Positions 50,276 through 62,579 of a stretch of DNA of 64,000 nt are shown here, piece by piece (positions within the stretch are counted from its first letter, which is position 1; every line of letters begins with the position of its first letter). The stretch is from Zeugodacus cucurbitae. Its lineage: Eukaryota; Arthropoda; Insecta; Diptera; Tephritidae. The notes under the pieces are model-generated. The model was not told the origin of the DNA and searched no databases. It worked only from the letters and a program-made list of their open reading frames with translations. A program made the position numbers and the translations under genes. The DNA is taken from NCBI RefSeq assembly GCF_028554725.1, contig NC_071671.1, positions 22,629,501 through 22,693,500 of the forward strand, given 5' to 3'.

Positions 50276-53200
50276 CTCTTGTAATTGAATCAAAATGGAA
50301 TCAGCACTGATTCTGCATATTCGTCATTATTTTGACATACTTACACCGAGGTACATCTCCAAATATGGATTTTTTTTCTCTGAAGACAACATATAGCATT
50401 CAGCTTTAACTCATTTTCGAAAGCCTGTGGTTATTTATTTGTTGCTGAATAATTCGAAATAGTTTTATTAACTTTCAAAGGTCTTAAAGCTACCAAACCG
50501 ACCCTCATACCCTAGTATCACCCAAAAAAAAGCTCCAAATTGTTAATATGTATATAAGTAGATATGCATGCATGCTTGTGTGCAATCGAAGCCGAAAAGG
50601 TAATTAATCAAAGTCACTGGGCGTGTACAACAACGACAAACACAACAACAACAATAATGACAACAACAGCAACTACTTGTGTAAGAATATTTATACGAAC
50701 GAAAAATATACGCGCTCGCATTTAAAACTGCCTGCTAACGGACCATATGTGCAGCAAACCAGGAGAAAATCTACACATTACCACGGTATCGGTGGTACTC
50801 GGCTGCGTGTCACGGCAATAATAATAACGAGCCAAATTAATACACTTTTGCGTAGATGAGGCATGATTCCCGCTGCCGTCACCAGCAACGCGACTCACCC
50901 GACCATATGCATATGCGCATGGCGTGCCACAGCAGCCAAGCGAGCAGCAGCAACGGTACTATTTGCGCCACCCTCGCCAGCGGCCTGCCAACAACAACTA
51001 TAACATAAATGACACTTTACTTATATTCATACGTTGCTTGCCACTGCCGTTGCTGCTACATAATTATTGCAATAATTCATAATGCGTGCCACGCCCTCGT
51101 GGACGCACAGCTTCAGCGCATGCAGATTGTGCGCCACATTTGCGTTGTTGCTTGCCACTTGAATGTCTGCTGTGTGTCAGCAGATGATGTTGATTTGATT
51201 TTGCGATTTTTTTTTGTTTTTGTTGCAAGTTGCTTTTTGTTGTCATTAGCATAGTACTGTTGTTGCTGCTACGCTGTTGAAGATGTAGCCGTGCATTTTT
51301 TCTTGTATTTATTTTGACACTCGTATGCAATGCGCGCCGTGTGCCAGCACTTTGTTGCCTCCAGCTAAGCGCTGCCACTTACTTGCCACATTGCCCAGCA
51401 ATTCATATTTTTCATTTGAACATCGCGCAGTTTGCCACTTTCTAATCATCTTTTGCTTGAGTAATGTACTCTCAATGGTTGTTGTTGTATTTATTTTTGT
51501 TGCTGCAACTTGCCTCATAATGTCGCCTCATTTAACGCACTCAAGCGTCCGTAGACTTGCGTTGGCCTGATTGGTTGTTGGGCGCTGTTGATGATGATAC
51601 CTGCTCGATGTCTTAATTATATTTATGCAAAAATGAATTTGCATAAATTTGAAATTCATATTACGAGGAATATATGTATGTGGCTTATGGATGCGCGCAA
51701 ATTGGTGGCGCTAATAAATTTTTCTCTTTGGTTGACTGATTTGATGAAACGATGACATTTTTAATTAATTCAGCGAAAAATCATGCCAGAAAGAAAGAGG
51801 CAGAGAGATAGAAATAGAAATAGAGAAACTGATGAGTACTATATTGTATTGTATTACAAAAAATTGTAACATTTCACAAAGTTTTCCGAAAATTTCGAAG
51901 GTTTAAGGTTATGACATGTGGGTTTTATGGGAGGTTGGTCAGTACCCCCCAATACCAGAAGCCTTAATCCTTTGAACTGTACTAACTAAAAAGTCCTAAG
52001 TGTTCTTAATATTATATAATTTACTACCAATCGGCAAATGTAGAAAACTATATTGTTACTCACTATCTCATAGCGTATAATGAAAATTCTTTCGGTTGGG
52101 ATTATAAAGACCATTGTTATCATACAGTCTCTGGAACCATATATTTGAAGAGGGTTAATAAACTATCAACGACTGATGATAATAAATACATTAATAATAA
52201 TGATCTGTAAGGACTTAAAGAACGCAAATGCTTACTTCTCTTTAGGTCCTAATAGTAAGATGGATAAGTGACCTTTCTTCAAAAACCTTCGCAACGGTTT
52301 GCTACTTTCCGGATTAGATTTTCATTTCCTTGAGTTTGAGTACTTAAAATATAGACTCTACTTCGTCTCGAACAGTAATATGAGCTTGGTAACACTTTTA
52401 TACCAGAAAATCCTCAATGAACCCATTTTGAAATTGATATTCCATTATATCTTACTTCTTTATCGATACCTCGATTAATAAACAGAAACATTATTGATAC
52501 TAAAATTCCAAAACAGATATGGAATGCCATTTTTATAACCGCACTTATTTTTGCTATTATTTATATCCATAGATTTTTTCAATTTATTAACGATCTTCAA
52601 TATTTTTTAATCACTTTACAGATCTGCGCTTGGCTGTAAAAATTTTATTACGAAAACTATGCTTTGATAAAGTAATAAAAATGCGAGATGCCAAGCAATT
52701 TTCGCCATTCGCCTGGGCAGCGCGCTGCCTGCCAATTGTAAAAAGATGCACAAGCCGATGTGAAAAAGTATGTAGAAAAACAAAATATGCGGAATAAAAA
52801 GTTGCATGAAATCAAGATAAATTTTGATGGCGCACTCAAATTGGAAAAGGCAGACGAGCGCGACAGCGCGCGCCCGGTAAAAAGAGTGAAGAAAAAATCT
52901 TGATGGGATCAATTACAACTGAAAGAGTCAAATATGAACACACCTACCGCGCACTAAATACCAAACCGATAACACAACAATAACAACAACGGCAACAACG
53001 GCAACAGCAACTTTATTGCCAAACGAGCTGCAACACGACAAACGGCGCAACTGAATCAGGTAAGCAACTAAGCAACAACAATATGAAGCAATCAATGAAT
53101 TTTTAAATGCTTGAGGAGAGTTTGTGGGGCGATCACTACTTAACCAACTTCTGATTGCCGTAATACCTGGCTTGTGTGATTGTGTGAGCGCGCACTGCAT

Positions 53201-53640
53201 TGTACCGTTGCGAGCCGCCATTTGAATTGGAGTTATTGACGCGCTGCGCTGTTATTATTATTTTTGTTGTTGTTCTTTTGGTTATTGTTCAGCATTGCTC
53301 AGCGCGCGTCCGCTGCTGCCGCCACACAATTGCGCCGTTGCGCACTGACTTTATTATCCGATTTTATCGTCTTTAATTTGGTTTTTATACGCTATCATAT
53401 TTCATGTGCGCCGCGCGCGTTGGCAATGCTGAGCGCTGTATCAAGTTTATACAAGCGCGCCGCACACTCTCCAAACTCTTTACTTATAGTCGCGTTTCTT
53501 GTGCCAACTCGGCGCTTCATTAATGCAGCGCGCGCGCATCGCTATAAACCGCCTCGACGTAGATCGCGCAGTGCGATTGTGTGAACAAAATGTGACTGAC
53601 ATTTGAGTAGCGCTTTAGCGGTTAAGCGGAGCGCGCGGTT
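50276..53640. other. Non-coding DNA, triplet-rich block and CpG-rich block
   Basis: A CAA/TTG/CAG-rich balanced block spans about 50580-51700. A+T-rich sequence follows to 52600. From 52690 the sequence is GC- and CpG-rich, with many GCGC runs. A strong splice-donor-like CAGGTAAGC occurs at 53056-53064 (plus strand) with no supported coding exon before it. Confidence 0.4.
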
Positions 53641-53649
53641 GAGTGTCGC

Positions 53650-53798
53650 GGCGTTCAGTTTGGTTAGCTTGCGGGCAGCCGCATCATGTGCGCGTTCGTC
53701 TGTCAACCCGGCGCATACAGTCTCCGAATCGAAAACCGTCAGCTGTGACTTTATCTGCGCGTCTTGTCGTTGTAACTGTTTGCTTGTGCGCTGTGAGT
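53650..53798 (+). promoter_or_regulatory. Candidate TATA-less Inr/DPE core promoter in a CpG-rich island
   Basis: TTCAGTT (53654-53660) matches the fly initiator, with A+1 at 53657. Positions +28 to +33 (53684-53689) read TCATGT, which satisfies every position of the functional-range DPE consensus (DSWYVY). The surrounding 600 bases are unusually rich in CpG and GCGC for this window. A GTGAGT donor-like hexamer lies at 53793, giving a possible short first exon. There is no transcript evidence; Inr plus DPE can match by chance. Confidence 0.35.
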
Positions 53799-56700
53799 GC
53801 GCGCGCGTCGCGCTCAAACGTCATAATGTCATAAAAATGTCACATTTTGTGCATAACTTTACGATTGCCCTCAAACACATAAACTACAACACTTTTGGTT
53901 TGTTTTATTTGCTTTTTTTGGTTTTTTGTTGTGATACGTTTTCTTACATTGATATTTATTCAGATTTGTTTCCCATGCGCGTTGTTACTGCCTCTTCTTG
54001 TTGATCTTCTGTTTTGAATTTGATTTTGTAGCTTTGTTGTTGCGTTCTCGACTGACAGTTCCAGTGAATCACACGATATTTTTTCGATTTTTGTTATTTT
54101 TTTCCAATTTTTATTTTAAATTTGTAGTTTCTATTTTTTGCGATTTTTTTTTAATTTCTTCAATTTTTTGTTAAGTCTTCCACACTGTGCGCCATTTGCA
54201 TTTTAATTACGCAATTTACTACCTTCTTTTACAGCGAAATCGAAATACATAAATATTTTGTTTGTATAAAGCCTTTAAATTATGACATTTATGACAATTT
54301 CGTACAACACAATTTAGAGGCGGCTCTGATCGCATTTTAAGTATCCCATATAAATGTTGCTTAATGATTCATATGGCCAACCGGATGTTGTTGAAAGAGT
54401 TGCTCATAGTGGAGCTAATGCTCGCTAGTCAAATGCTGCATGTGAGATATTTTTCATATGAATATTTATACGATTATTATACAAAAAAGTATAAAAACTA
54501 GCAGCTCAAGTATATTTTGAAACAATAATGAGCTCATTTTGAGCTTTGAAATCTATCGATATTTAGAGGATCCCTTTCATTAAATGATATTAGTCGAGTT
54601 TACAGGCATTTGTGGTATTTTTAAAACGATTTCTTTAAAAAAAATTCAAGCACCGGGGCTTAACCTGCCTGAATAATATTTTAAAAATCAAACAAGTTCT
54701 GTTGTAACCTCAATTCGCTATGAGTTTTTATCCCTGTATAGAAGGTACAATTAATAAGTCTCTCAATAAATATTATCTCATCTCTTCGAATTATATATAT
54801 ATCATTAGAGAAGATATCTAGCATTAGAACCTTCAATAATATCATATGAAAGGTCTTAAAATTGTAATAATGAATCTAATAAAGAACCCCCAACAGAATT
54901 TCCGAAAATACGCCCAAAAGTAAAAAAATAATGTATATTTATGTTGTTTCTCTAACTTTGAGTTTAAATTCGTGAGCGTTTTTGAGTCAATTGGTAAATT
55001 TTCTCTATACACGCTAATGTAGACAATTTTCCAATTGACTAAATTATTGGTTTGTTAGCGTTTTATTCTAATTTGTGGCTTGTACATCAAATATTTCTCA
55101 TACATAACTGAGATTATTAAATTATATATGTGTTTATTTAATGATCTCATTAGTTCATAATAATTAACTATTTTTCGATTTGAAAAAATATCAGTAAAAA
55201 TTAGTAAAATTTCAAAAGGATCTCAAAACTCAATACAGTGATAGCAAAGTGAAGACAGTGCTATACAAAAGTTGGGGGAGGTATAGAGCTGATTTGATAA
55301 TAATTGACCTAGACACCTAGAACCTTGACCTTGAACCTCGACCTTGGCACCTAGAACTCTGGTTGAAATCTTTTCCATCCTAAAGACCCTTCCTTTTGTA
55401 AAAAGCAGTATTATTTCCTGGTACAAAATCAGAGGTTTGGAGACTCTCATATGTAAAGAAGACTGGGATTGAGCCTTAATATTTTTCATGGATCCAAAAT
55501 TTTGTCTATTTGAGCTTATATTATTATTAATTTTTATTTAATTATCTAATTTTCTGCCTATTATCCTTTTATAGAATATCGGCTCTTAGATACTAAATTT
55601 GTTATTGTTATTTAATTATAAAATATTATCACTAATTAGGTAATTAATTATTATATAATTGAGTAATTTTTTTTTCAAATGCACGATGTTTCTAAAGTAT
55701 TTTCGAAAATTTGAATGAAACTGTGTTCGATTTTGACTACCTGAAGACTTCTGTAAAATAAATTAAATCCTAGACAACTCCCCAATAAGTCTCAATGCTT
55801 GACTTTAGTTTTAAGAATATGTTAAAGATGAAATCTAATATAAAATAAACCCAAACAAATATTTGAGTCATATGGAAAATCTTAATCGAGGATTTCAGTT
55901 CCTTAAACTTAGTTTAACATGTTATAACTATTTGCACGAATAAAAAAAATTTATGATTTTTTCTTCTAAGATTTTAAAGCTTCACATATGTAAGTTTCAG
56001 CTTATTAGGTTCATCAGATATGGCGCATATACGGGCATTGGTGTAGTTTCTCTATATCTTTTTTCCGGATGTATTAGAGGTTGGTAATTGAAAAATTATT
56101 GAAAGCTTCACTAAAGCAAAATCAAAACTTAAAATACTATATCATTCTTCGTACAAATGTTCTACTAGAACTAACACACTGCCAAAAAATACTTCTCTTC
56201 CTACAACAAAAGCCAACTTAAAACCAAATACACAAACATGAGCACACATTTGCGATTTCCGCCACTGTAGCATTCATTCGTAAAACCATGCGAGTCAGCA
56301 AACACCAATTAGCCGGTGTCGATATTTCAGCTATCGAACTGCCAAGGCACGAATACACAAGGTGTCTGTGAGATATAAATTTCAGTTTCAATGCTTTATA
56401 TAAGCCGACAGCGAGACGTGCTCCGAAATAAACAAAACCAATCAGCTGTTATTTCCAGTGAGCGAAATTCGTATTGGAAATTTGGGGAGCAAGCAAACTG
56501 GCAGAGCAATTGCATTTGGTAAACTTATTTTGAGAGAGAAAACAGTGGTGAGAGCGAGAAATACTTTTTGTAGCTTGCGAGAGAAAAATATATGTGGTTG
56601 CGATAAAATTGTTGGGATTTATAAATTTCTAGCATGAAACTTCAATTTTTACTTTTAATGCATGGGAGAAAATTGTAAAATTTAGTGAATATTGCTTTTT

Positions 56701-57236
56701 GAAAAAAAAAAAACCCAAAATAAAAATATGAAAAAATTTGTGAAAGAAATTTTAATATGTAATATTTTTGTAAAAAAATGTCCTAATAAAAAAAGTATTA
56801 CACAGTTTTTCGATTGTAAATAGATGTCTAAATATAAATTTAATATATATTTTTTTAATTTTTTTTTAAACTTATTTTATATTAATTTTTGAAAAACCTA
56901 ATTATAGCTTATAGAGAAACAAAATTTAATTAAACATTTTTCCAACTTTTTCCGTTTTTTGATCTCGTAAATACATTTTGGGCTCTGAAAATGTATGTTA
57001 TGATATAATACAACTTCTGGAAAAGAATTGCATGACATATTTTTTTATTAATATATCTTTAAAAAAAGTCGCAAAATTTTTTATTTTTTCAAAATAAATA
57101 TCATGATAGTAATATCTTTAAAAAAAAAAAATATTTTTTCTGTTTTCTTAAAATTAATAAAAAATTCAAATTAATAACTTTTTAAAAAAATATATCACGA
57201 GTTAAAAATATCTCATCGACAAATTTTCTCGCTTGC
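53799..57236. other. Non-coding DNA, mostly very A+T-rich
   Basis: Balanced sequence fades after about 54050. Poly-A/T-rich DNA dominates 54500-57200, interrupted by a more balanced block at 56200-56600 with TATATAAG at 56397. A short CCTTGA-type imperfect repeat lies at 55307-55358. Confidence 0.45.
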
Positions 57237-59513
57237 TATAAATTTTACCGCCCGACCACATTTAAAATTTCTCGCTCTCTCTGCAATCATAGCAGCAGCA
57301 ACACCACCAGCCAAACGAATTCTCGTTGGAAATTCCGATGAGCCCACCAACCAGCCGACCATGCTGCTTCTGGTGATGAGCTGCCGCTGCTAGAGTCGTG
57401 AGCCAGTGTGAAGCACTTGGCCACTACCATGTGTGGCATGTGGCAGTTGTAAACGAATCGTGCGAACGTAAAGATGTGCGACGCGCTTACTGTGTGAATA
57501 AATTACATGAAATCATTGAAAAAGAAAACGAACACGGTGAAATGTTTTGCCAGGCAAACAAAGTGCTGTGCAAGTAACGAGTGCGAGAGTTAGAAATTGA
57601 AGTTTCGTCATAAAAGTAAAGCAAAGCGTTTATCAGTGAAAAGTTGAAATTTATTTGAAATATGAATGCAATTGATTGTGGCACTTAGTGTGGGAAAATC
57701 AGAAAATCATAAAACCAATACAGCAAGCAAACTGATAAGAGTTACGAAGTGAAGTGTAGCAATAATAAATAGTCTCAATATACAGCGAGCTCCTCTGTGG
57801 CTGATAAGTAGCGGTCAAAGTGCGTGTGGCGTTATTACAATCAACAACAGCAACAACACATTAGTGGCTGCATGCAATCATATTTATTTAAAGCAAATCT
57901 CTAATTGTGCAAGCGAGTGCGTGCGGTTCAGCGTGAGTTCATTGCAGTCGATAGCGGTGCGTCGCGTCATTATTATGCCACAGCTGGAGTTTGACGAATT
58001 GACCGCAACGATAATTGCACAATTTAAGTAACTATTTGTTGTTGTAAGTGACGCTTTAGAGTGCTGATAAGCATTTTTACGAGCTGTAGTGGCAAGTTGT
58101 TGCAAAAGTATTGCACATAGCGGTTGCAAGTTGCTAAACAAGAGTGTTGCAAGACAGTGTTGAGTGCAAAGAATACTTTTCGCGTACGAATGAAAGCTTG
58201 CGTTTTTTAAACGTTCAAAATCGTGAAAATAACTGTAAATAACGGTACTTTGAAGTAAAATCAAATTTTATGAAAAATAAAATAGAACTGCGATAGATTA
58301 AACCCACCGCTCGATTAGACTGATGTAAAATAACGAGCTTTCTACTAGATAAAATCAGCAACTAAAACGAAAAATTAGCCGGTTAACGGTACTTTAGAAC
58401 TGTTTAATGCCCAAAAGTAAACTGTAAGGCTTGCAATTCTATTATTGTTTTTGTTTTAATGCGAATATAAAATACGGCAACGAGTGCAAATATTATTTAA
58501 TTTAATTATTTGTTGATTTTTTGAAAAAATTTACAACAACAATACAGCGAAAAATTATTTTAATATAAACATTTTTTAAAAATTCAAAAAAGCTGATAAC
58601 ATCAAGTGTGTGTGAAAAAAAAAATATTTTTATAAAAAGCCAGCAACAATTGTTTATATTCATTTATATATGATTTTTGTGCTTGCTTTCGCATTAAATT
58701 GGTTTTAATTCGAATCGTTTTTCTATTGTGCGCTAAAATTTTTCATATCACAAGAAAACAATAACCACATATAAAGAAAGAAAAAAATTGAAATTAAAAA
58801 AAAAAAAATAATACTTAATCAAGGCACAAATTTCCATTATTGTTGTTGGTAAGACGGCATAAATCGATGCAATAATACTGAAATCTTGAAAAATACCACA
58901 TGCAATACAACAAAAACAGCAAAAAGCGATAAGCTCATAATACATAAGTAGTGAATAACTCAAAAATTAAAAAATTAAAAAATCCATCAAGCAAAGTTAT
59001 TGAAATGTCAAAGAAGGTGAGCTGCTAGTCAATCACGGCAAAAAATCACAACAACAAAAAAAAAACACAAATAGATACACATTTACTTAGCTCCCTTGAC
59101 TACCGCTCACAAAAGCAAACAAATACAAGAAAAAGCAACAAAAAAGCACACACACCAACAACAACAAATATACAACTACAAACATACATACACCTGTCAA
59201 TGTCTCGCGCATCAACCTAAAAAGGATTGTTTAATTACAAGGCACGCACAGTTGAATGCCTAAAGAAAAAAAAAAACAAAAATCAACTACAACAACAACA
59301 AAAAACAAATTATAAATTCGTAAATAATTAAAAACGGCCGTTGAGTAAATGTGTCAAAAGGTGTAAAGCAAATACCCCTCAAACTAGTGAGTCACAAAGC
59401 TAAAATAATAACCACAACAAAAACAATAGCTATAAAAGCCGCACAACAACTTCGCAACTAACTTCAAGTATTGGCAAGGCAGTCGGTGGCAAATCAATTT
59501 TGCAAATTAAAAG
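57237..59513 (+). other. Candidate long 5' leader (untranslated first exon) of a gene to the right
   Basis: Composition changes sharply from A/T homopolymer-rich to balanced at about 57210. A TATAAAT lies at 57237-57243. The following 1.8-2.3 kb has the texture of long fly leaders: many short upstream frames, GTGAAAAG/AAGTG-type purine-rich words and CAACAA runs, with no extended open frame. It contains ATG TCA AAG AAG followed by GTGAGC (59005-59022) and, further on, AAAAGGTAAGAC with a donor at 59514. Either could end a first exon. The transcription start is not resolved, and the gene cannot be named. Confidence 0.4.
59005..59022 (+). other. Candidate initiator codon abutting a splice donor
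   Basis: GAAATGTCAAAGAAGGTGAGC: an ATG in acceptable fly context encodes Met-Ser-Lys-Lys and meets AAG|GTGAGC, a near-consensus donor, at 59017. Unspliced, the frame stops four codons later at TAG. It may be a very short first coding exon or simply one more upstream frame. Confidence 0.25.
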
Positions 59514-59520
59514 GTAAGAC
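59431..59520 (+). promoter_or_regulatory. Candidate TATA promoter with short exon and GTAAGA donor
   Basis: TATAAAAG at 59431-59438 is a consensus TATA box. TTCAAGT (A at 59466) lies about 35 bases downstream in initiator position. A near-consensus donor AAAAG|GTAAGA occurs at 59514. This could be an alternative promoter with a first exon of about 50 bases, or the distal end of the leader above. Confidence 0.4.
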
Positions 59521-59999
59521 GCTTACCATTTGTTACTTGGTGTTTGTGGAGGGAATTTAATTACAAGGTAGCATTAATATATAATTTAGAAGGTATTAGC
59601 AATTAGTAGACGGCTATTAATGTGTGGTGAAATTAGTAAATCATTTGAAATCGCAAATTTGCGAAGTGTAAAATTTAGCAATAACTAAAGATTGTGGAGA
59701 AAGTTTTGTTTCTAATTGCATAATTTTAGTCGAAAAGTGTAAATATTAAAGTTTCAAATTGTAAATACATATATCAAAAAATAACTTGACTGAATGTTTT
59801 TCCTTAATATTTGAATTCCATAGTACATTTAATGTAAAATATATTAATATTCTAGCACCTCTAGTATTAATATGTATTAATTATTCGTTTCAAGTTGCAA
59901 CATGTGGTTCAACTCAGTCTAGACTCATTCAAGCTAGCTATATATACTAGAAGTTCAAAAAATTACTTCTGAGTATTTGATAATTATGCGTTTATAACT

Positions 60000-60506
60000 G
60001 TTCCACAAGTTCAATCAAACACTACCGGCAAAGAAAAGTAGTATAATTGGTGCTACTTTTAGGTTTCATAAGTTCTAATATTTACCAACAAATATCTAAC
60101 ATGATTTGTAACTGTTTCACATGTTCAGTTATTCTGAAAGAAGATCTTATTACCCGATTTACGCTGATATGAACTTGCTGCTTTACCAAAACAAAGAAAA
60201 AGTGCAAATATTCATTTACAAAAGTCTCTAATAGACTTTGAAATTTAAATGCCGCTCGATTCAATAAACAAAAAAAAAAATTCCCCTTCATACCTAATAG
60301 GTCTTAAGCTGTTTAAATTGTTTTGGTGTTCCACTAGTTCAATTAAACACACACATAAAGTAAAGTAAAGTAAAGTAATAAATATACTAAGTGTTACTTT
60401 TAATTTTCATATACGCCAATATTTTCTATAAGTTGCAATAGTTTGTCATGTTCAGGAAATCATTGTAGTATAGATTCTAAAATCCGTTTCACAAGTTCAG
60501 TTGTTC
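60000..60506 (+). repeat. Degenerate repeat cluster with GTTCCACAAGTTCAA motif
   Basis: The motif occurs at 60000-60014, 60114-60130 (GTTTCACATGTTCAGTT), 60328-60344 (GTTCCACTAGTTCAATT) and 60486-60500 (GTTTCACAAGTTCAG), with a weaker match at 60062-60079. Spacings of about 114, 214 and 158 are compatible with a decayed array of roughly 110-bp units. It is the reverse complement of the motif at 50.0-50.25 kb. Confidence 0.55.
60356..60379. repeat. (TAAAG)n microsatellite
   Basis: Four perfect TAAAG units plus a partial one. Confidence 0.9.
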
Positions 60507-62180
60507 ATAATAAGTATTAATTTATAAAACATTGTATTTCTTTTGAAAGTTTTTAAAATAAAATACCTTTGACATAGCAAGTTAAGGCTTTTCTGCGAGT
60601 TCAGTGTACCAACCATAGTCCAAATTGATGTCTTGTCACTGACCAGTTCAAATTTGTCTGTCTTTGACAGTTTTTTTTTTTATAATTTCTGTCATTATTA
60701 TGAGCGCGTTAACTAACTATCTACTATAAGGCCTTATTCTCAAGTTTTTTTTTGGAAAAAAAAAGTCAATTTGTGTTTCTACTTTCCGTTTAATCGGCTC
60801 GATTTAACACATTAATATTTAAACTAATAACTTACTACATTAAATAATTTCCCTCTTAGATTGAAATTTTATATTTATTTTTAGGCTGTCATTTATTTTG
60901 TCTCGGCCATCTTTCTCACTTCATTAATCGCTAAGCGGTTTCAAATACTTCTTCTGAAGTCATAAATGTATAATAAATAATATGCTTCAACCGAATCTAC
61001 TCGTTTTTCGGATATGCATACATCGAGATTGAAATATACCATTGTATTTCAAGCATATATTGGGTCTGAACTCTCTTCCGTTTGTATTTTTGGTGACTAA
61101 ATTTTGTCGAATATCGTTATTATTAGGAATTTTCGGTTTTTATATTGTTCTTAGGTATGAACCATCTTCAACTTTTGTTTCTATGATTAAGTACCATATG
61201 TAGATCATTTAAGAGGTCGTTGCTGACTATAGATAGAGTTTATTGATATTTATTCGTTGTGATTGTTTTTATGATTGAAAAATAATTGTTTGAGTATAGG
61301 ATTGAAGATTCTATGAGTATTGAGGGTTTGTTTTTAATTATTTATATTTATGATATATGTATATTTCACTTTAATAAATCATCTGATTGAATCTTCGGAG
61401 AATCAGGAAAAATGGCCGATACCTCATCAAATTCCCAATTAGTTGATAGTAGATCAGTTCGTTATTGAGTAAATGATGGGCCGAAGCTTATATGTCTAAG
61501 TTCCGGTAGCCAAAAATTAAGTCTTTCGTTTAGCATATGTAGAAGGAACAACAATAAAATAAAAAAAAAAAACACATGCCACTCTTCACCGTTACATATG
61601 TCCTTACGTACTTAACAACTACATCAATAAGCAAGTTGCCACAAATGCCACCACATACATAAGCTAAAGCATTAAGAATGAGGTTAAGCATAACAAATAT
61701 GTTATAAAAGTAAATTTTAAAACAAATAAATGCAGAAAAGTGAAAACAATAAAACAACAACAGCACACAACATAAATGAAAATGAAGTGGCGTGAATTTT
61801 CACACCGTGCTATTAGACACGTACGGCTTTGCTACTGCGGCTGCTAATAGCGATGATGCATAATGTTAACAAATAGCTACAAGAATAACGTTTTAGTGCA
61901 GCAACAACAACATTTTCAAACAACAAAAAAATACGTACAAAGCAAATGAAAGTAGAATATTTATTTATGCTTTTATGTAGAACTTTATATGCGCTGTTAA
62001 CTAAGCTGATTTATGTGGCAAGTCGCGTTAATACACTTGCAAGCAAATAAATTTTTAAATAACAACAACACTTATGTACACATATGCAGCGAATGACACA
62101 CTCACCTCTGTAGCATACTGTCAGATGTTATATTGTTGTTGTTTTATTTTATGTTGCAAAATTAATTAAATGCTAAGTGC

Positions 62181-62579
62181 ATGCGTACGCGCGGCGGGAA
62201 AACAACAAAAATAACAAAAAACAACAATATCAACAACAGTGGCAGGAAGCCGCATGCCACCACAAATGTGGCAGCAGCAGCCGCATTAAAAGCCAAACTG
62301 CAAATGAGCAGCGCGAACAGCGTTAAAAACAAACAAATTACATCAACAACAATAACAATAATACCAACAACAACAGCAGCCAATCAGAATGCATCATTAA
62401 CAGCGAAAATTTTCAAAACCAAATCACTTGTGATTGCTGATCGTCGGCAGGCAGACAGACAGATGACGACGACAACAACACCAACAACCACCAATGCTGT
62501 CGATGATGAGTGTTTGCACAGCCAAATGGGCAATTTGCAAGCAGCATCAACAGTAACAGCATTTATAGCGATACAATGA
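62181..62579 (+). other. Uninterrupted Asn/Thr/Ala-rich frame, probably not coding
   Basis: A 132-codon frame opens with MRTRGGKTTKITKNNN and is dominated by Asn, Thr and Ala from CAA/ACA/GCA triplets. It has no domain or signal peptide. The opposite strand is open over the same block in hydrophobic frames, as expected from triplet repeats. It is the longest frame outside the transposons on this side of the window, so it is listed, but similar triplet blocks here are not genes. Confidence 0.12.

Noticed and set aside
53542..53817. Minus-strand open frame of about 90 codons in the CpG-rich island
   Set aside because: It begins with TTG rather than ATG, has no recognisable domain, and openness is expected from GCGC-rich composition.
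56397..56430. TATATAAG as a core promoter
   Set aside because: No initiator or DPE at the expected distance, and the sequence downstream is homopolymer-rich. It was kept only as a remark.
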